Shown in pieces: positions 5,756-7,241 of a DNA stretch of 7,241 bases (the stretch's first letter is position 1; each line of letters opens with the position of its first letter). Location of the stretch: positions 1 through 7,241 of the forward strand of contig JBDTCS010000051.1 in the NCBI GenBank assembly GCA_039923455.1, written 5' to 3'. This DNA is from JBDTCS01 sp039923455 (GTDB taxonomy: Bacteria > Bacteroidota > Ignavibacteria > Palsa-1295). The notes below the pieces were generated by a model. That model had not been told where the DNA came from. It ran no database searches and saw only the letters and a program-made list of their open reading frames with translations. A program made the translations under genes and the position numbers.

Positions 5756-5781
5756 GTTGGGTGAGGGGATCCCTGGAGAGC

Positions 5782-6873
5782 TTATCCAAACTTCATCGCC
5801 GCATGCACATCTCGCATAGTCGCAGCAGCCGTTTCTCTGGCACGTTCTTCGCCTGTTTCGAGGATCTTCAAAACCTTGCTGGTGTCGGTTTCCATCTCGG
5901 CACGAATTGCACGACCTGGAGCGAAGAAATCATTGACCTTCTCGGTGATGCGTTTTTTGCAATCGACACAGCCGAGCGCGCCGGTCGAGCAGTTCGTACG
6001 AATGTCCTCGACTTCCGTCGGATTCCATTTGTTGTGGTACGTAAAAACAAGGCAGACCTCAGGAGTGCCCGGATCACCTTTGCGGACTTTCTTCGGATCG
6101 GTCACTGCCGACTTCACTTTTTTCCAAGTATCCTCGGCTGTATCCGATAGCATGATCGAATTACCAACCGACTTCGACATACGCTGTCCGTCCACGCCGG
6201 GAAGCCTGGAGAATTTCGTGACGTAAGCTTTTGGCTCACGAAAAACTTCTCCGTAATGTTCGTTGAAACGTCTTGCAAATTCTCGCGTAATCTCGACGTG
6301 CGGAATCTGATCTTCACCGATCGGGACGAGATCGCCTTTGTAGAGCAGAATATCGGCGGCCTGCAACACAGGATATCCCAGATGTCCGTACGTCATGCCT
6401 TCTCCGATTCCGAGATCGCGTACTTGATCTTTAACGGCCGGATTTCGCTCGAGACGATTCTTTGTCATTAGCATCGAGAAGAGCAGGAATAGCTCGGTAT
6501 GTTCTTTTACGCGCGACTGCCTAAAAATTGGCGAACGCTCGGGGTCAATTCCCATCGCGATCCAGTCCATCGCCATGTCGATCGAAAGCGCCGTAAGTTT
6601 TGATGTATCAAGATTCGTCGTCAGCGCATGATAGTCAGCGATCAGGAAATAGTTATCAGCTTTGGATTGAAGTGCAACCCAAGATTCAAGCGCACCGGTA
6701 TAGTGTCCGATGTGCAGCCTACCTGTCGGACGCATTCCCGAAAGGATAAGAGGCTTGCGGTTTTTGAAACTTGCGGCGAAGTCCTCTTCATAGATGACCG
6801 CCTCGCGCTTAACTTTGGTCTCTTCCGATGCTGATTGCAGCGAGGCTTCCTGTTCTGGCGTATCGATTGACAT
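5782..6873 (-). CDS. trpS: Tryptophanyl-tRNA synthetase, four-cysteine (iron-sulfur type) form
   Basis: A class I aminoacyl-tRNA synthetase that charges tRNA-Trp with tryptophan in the cytoplasm. The product is 363 aa. The Rossmann core begins at residue 41 (PLILSGMRPTGRLHIGHYTG) with the HIGH signature at 54-57. The KMSKS loop is RMSKS at 231-235 (GVDGQRMSKSVGNSI). The tRNA-binding region has Cys274, Cys295, Cys302 and Cys305 (C-x20-C-x6-C-x2-C, ending GCVDCKK), matching the four-cysteine motif that holds a [4Fe-4S] cluster in the Thermotoga maritima enzyme, with two fewer residues in the first gap. Residues 1-40 are an extension absent from most bacterial TrpRS, which usually start close to the ILSGMRPTG strand. 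The ATG at 6873 is kept because no other start lies between it and the core, though Met47 is too late. No Shine-Dalgarno is seen. Divergent from asnB across 192 nt. Confidence 0.96.
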   Translation of the reverse strand: MSIDTPEQEASLQSASEETKVKREAVIYEEDFAASFKNRKPLILSGMRPTGRLHIGHYTGALESWVALQSKADNYFLIADYHALTTNLDTSKLTALSIDMAMDWIAMGIDPERSPIFRQSRVKEHTELFLLFSMLMTKNRLERNPAVKDQVRDLGIGEGMTYGHLGYPVLQAADILLYKGDLVPIGEDQIPHVEITREFARRFNEHYGEVFREPKAYVTKFSRLPGVDGQRMSKSVGNSIMLSDTAEDTWKKVKSAVTDPKKVRKGDPGTPEVCLVFTYHNKWNPTEVEDIRTNCSTGALGCVDCKKRITEKVNDFFAPGRAIRAEMETDTSKVLKILETGEERARETAAATMRDVHAAMKFG

Positions 6874-6983
6874 GTAAATAAAATTGTTGACTATCGTTCG
6901 TGGATGTTAAGGATTTTGCGGCGAATCGGTTCCCGAAACCTGCATCCACAAACCGTGATCGTGGGTCGCTATTCGGAGAATTG

Positions 6984-7007
6984 AATTGTGCAGAACTGCG
7001 ACAAATT
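6984..7007 (+). repeat. Imperfect dyad or hairpin in the trpS-asnB intergenic region
   Basis: AATTGTGCAG (6984-6993) and CTGCGACAAATT (6996-7007) are complementary apart from two single-base bulges on the right arm. The element lies 58-81 nt before the asnB ATG. The rest of the 192-nt divergent spacer shows no strong sigma-70 boxes, no T-box-like leader and no other clear structure. It may be an operator or a 5' UTR hairpin, or chance. Confidence 0.25.
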
Positions 7008-7065
7008 GCGCTCTTTCGGCGTTCGGAGAGCCTTGTATGGTGCGTAATAAATGAGTCACTAACGT

Positions 7066-7241
7066 ATGTGTGGTATCGGGGGTGTTTTTGATCATGGGTA
7101 TTCGTCGAGTCCGGAGGTCACGCCGGAGTTTCTCACGCGAATGTCGGACGCGATGGTGCATCGCGGCCCGGATGACTCCGGACATTTCATTAGTCGTGAT
7201 GGACGTTGTGGTCTGACATTCCGACGCCTCTCGATCGTTGA
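7066..7241 (+). CDS. asnB: Asparagine synthetase (glutamine-hydrolysing), N-terminal part
   Basis: Only the first 58 codons are inside the window; the frame is open to the right edge. The start MCGIGGVFDHG puts Cys2 at the N-terminus once Met1 is removed. That Cys is the nucleophile of class II glutamine amidotransferases, releasing ammonia from glutamine. Residues 33-37 (RGPDD) and 53-58 (RRLSIV) are the usual next motifs of AsnB-type glutaminase domains. The synthetase domain, which adenylates aspartate, would follow outside the window. The ATG is fixed by the need for Cys at position 2. No good Shine-Dalgarno precedes it. A relative that amidates another acceptor (the asparagine synthase-like proteins of surface polysaccharide clusters) cannot be excluded from this fragment. 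Confidence 0.9.
   Translation, partial: MCGIGGVFDHGYSSSPEVTPEFLTRMSDAMVHRGPDDSGHFISRDGRCGLTFRRLSIV

Noticed and set aside
6874..7065. T-box or tryptophan-responsive leader for trpS
   Set aside because: I found no T-box consensus, no Trp-codon leader peptide and no terminator/antiterminator pair ahead of trpS. TTAACA with a weak AACAAT was too poor a promoter to list.
6907..7185. Minus-strand ORF of 92 residues in the trpS-asnB gap
   Set aside because: It runs antisense through the clear asnB start and has no protein-like features.

Overview
This 7.2 kb window is ordinary, densely coded bacterial chromosome of moderate GC. It holds seven protein-coding genes, two of them cut by the window edges. 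There are no rRNA or tRNA genes, no insertion sequences and no CRISPR array. The scpA-scpB-(pseudouridine synthase-like) order, the S9 peptidase type, the paired winged-helix regulator and six-helix membrane protein, and the near absence of Shine-Dalgarno sequences suggest a Bacteroidota/Chlorobiota-type (FCB group) bacterium. That placement is inference; no marker gene in the window settles it.

Left part, minus strand (about 2417 down to 1): scpA, then scpB after a 171-nt gap, then 9 nt later the N-terminal part of a basic protein made of 13 exact hexapeptide repeats, which runs off the window. ScpA and ScpB are the non-SMC subunits of the bacterial condensin. The gene after scpB in this order is usually a 23S rRNA pseudouridine synthase of the RluB family, and the repeat protein is probably its N-terminal extension. 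ScpB here is unusual in carrying a large acidic insertion and a long acidic tail.

Middle, plus strand (2523-4529): an S9-family (prolyl oligopeptidase-like) serine peptidase, divergent from scpA. Its true start is uncertain. The only good Shine-Dalgarno sequence seen ahead of any start lies inside the long open frame and serves an 11-codon reading frame that overlaps a GTG start of the peptidase (GTGA). This could be a coupled leader or the broken remains of a signal peptide. A 10-bp stem closes the gene.

Right part: a two-gene minus-strand unit (six-helix membrane protein, then a winged-helix regulator, joined by TGATG) has a candidate promoter with overlapping palindromes ahead of it, consistent with autoregulation. 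Upstream on the same strand lies trpS, encoding a tryptophanyl-tRNA synthetase with a four-cysteine motif like that of the iron-sulfur form. Its 3' flank contains several hairpins. Divergent from trpS, the first 58 codons of an asparagine synthetase (asnB type) run off the right edge.

No wholly new system is evident. The points most worth checking are the S9 start region, the membrane protein/regulator operon with its palindromes, the duplicated 3' end of scpA, and the low-complexity extensions of ScpB and the repeat protein.
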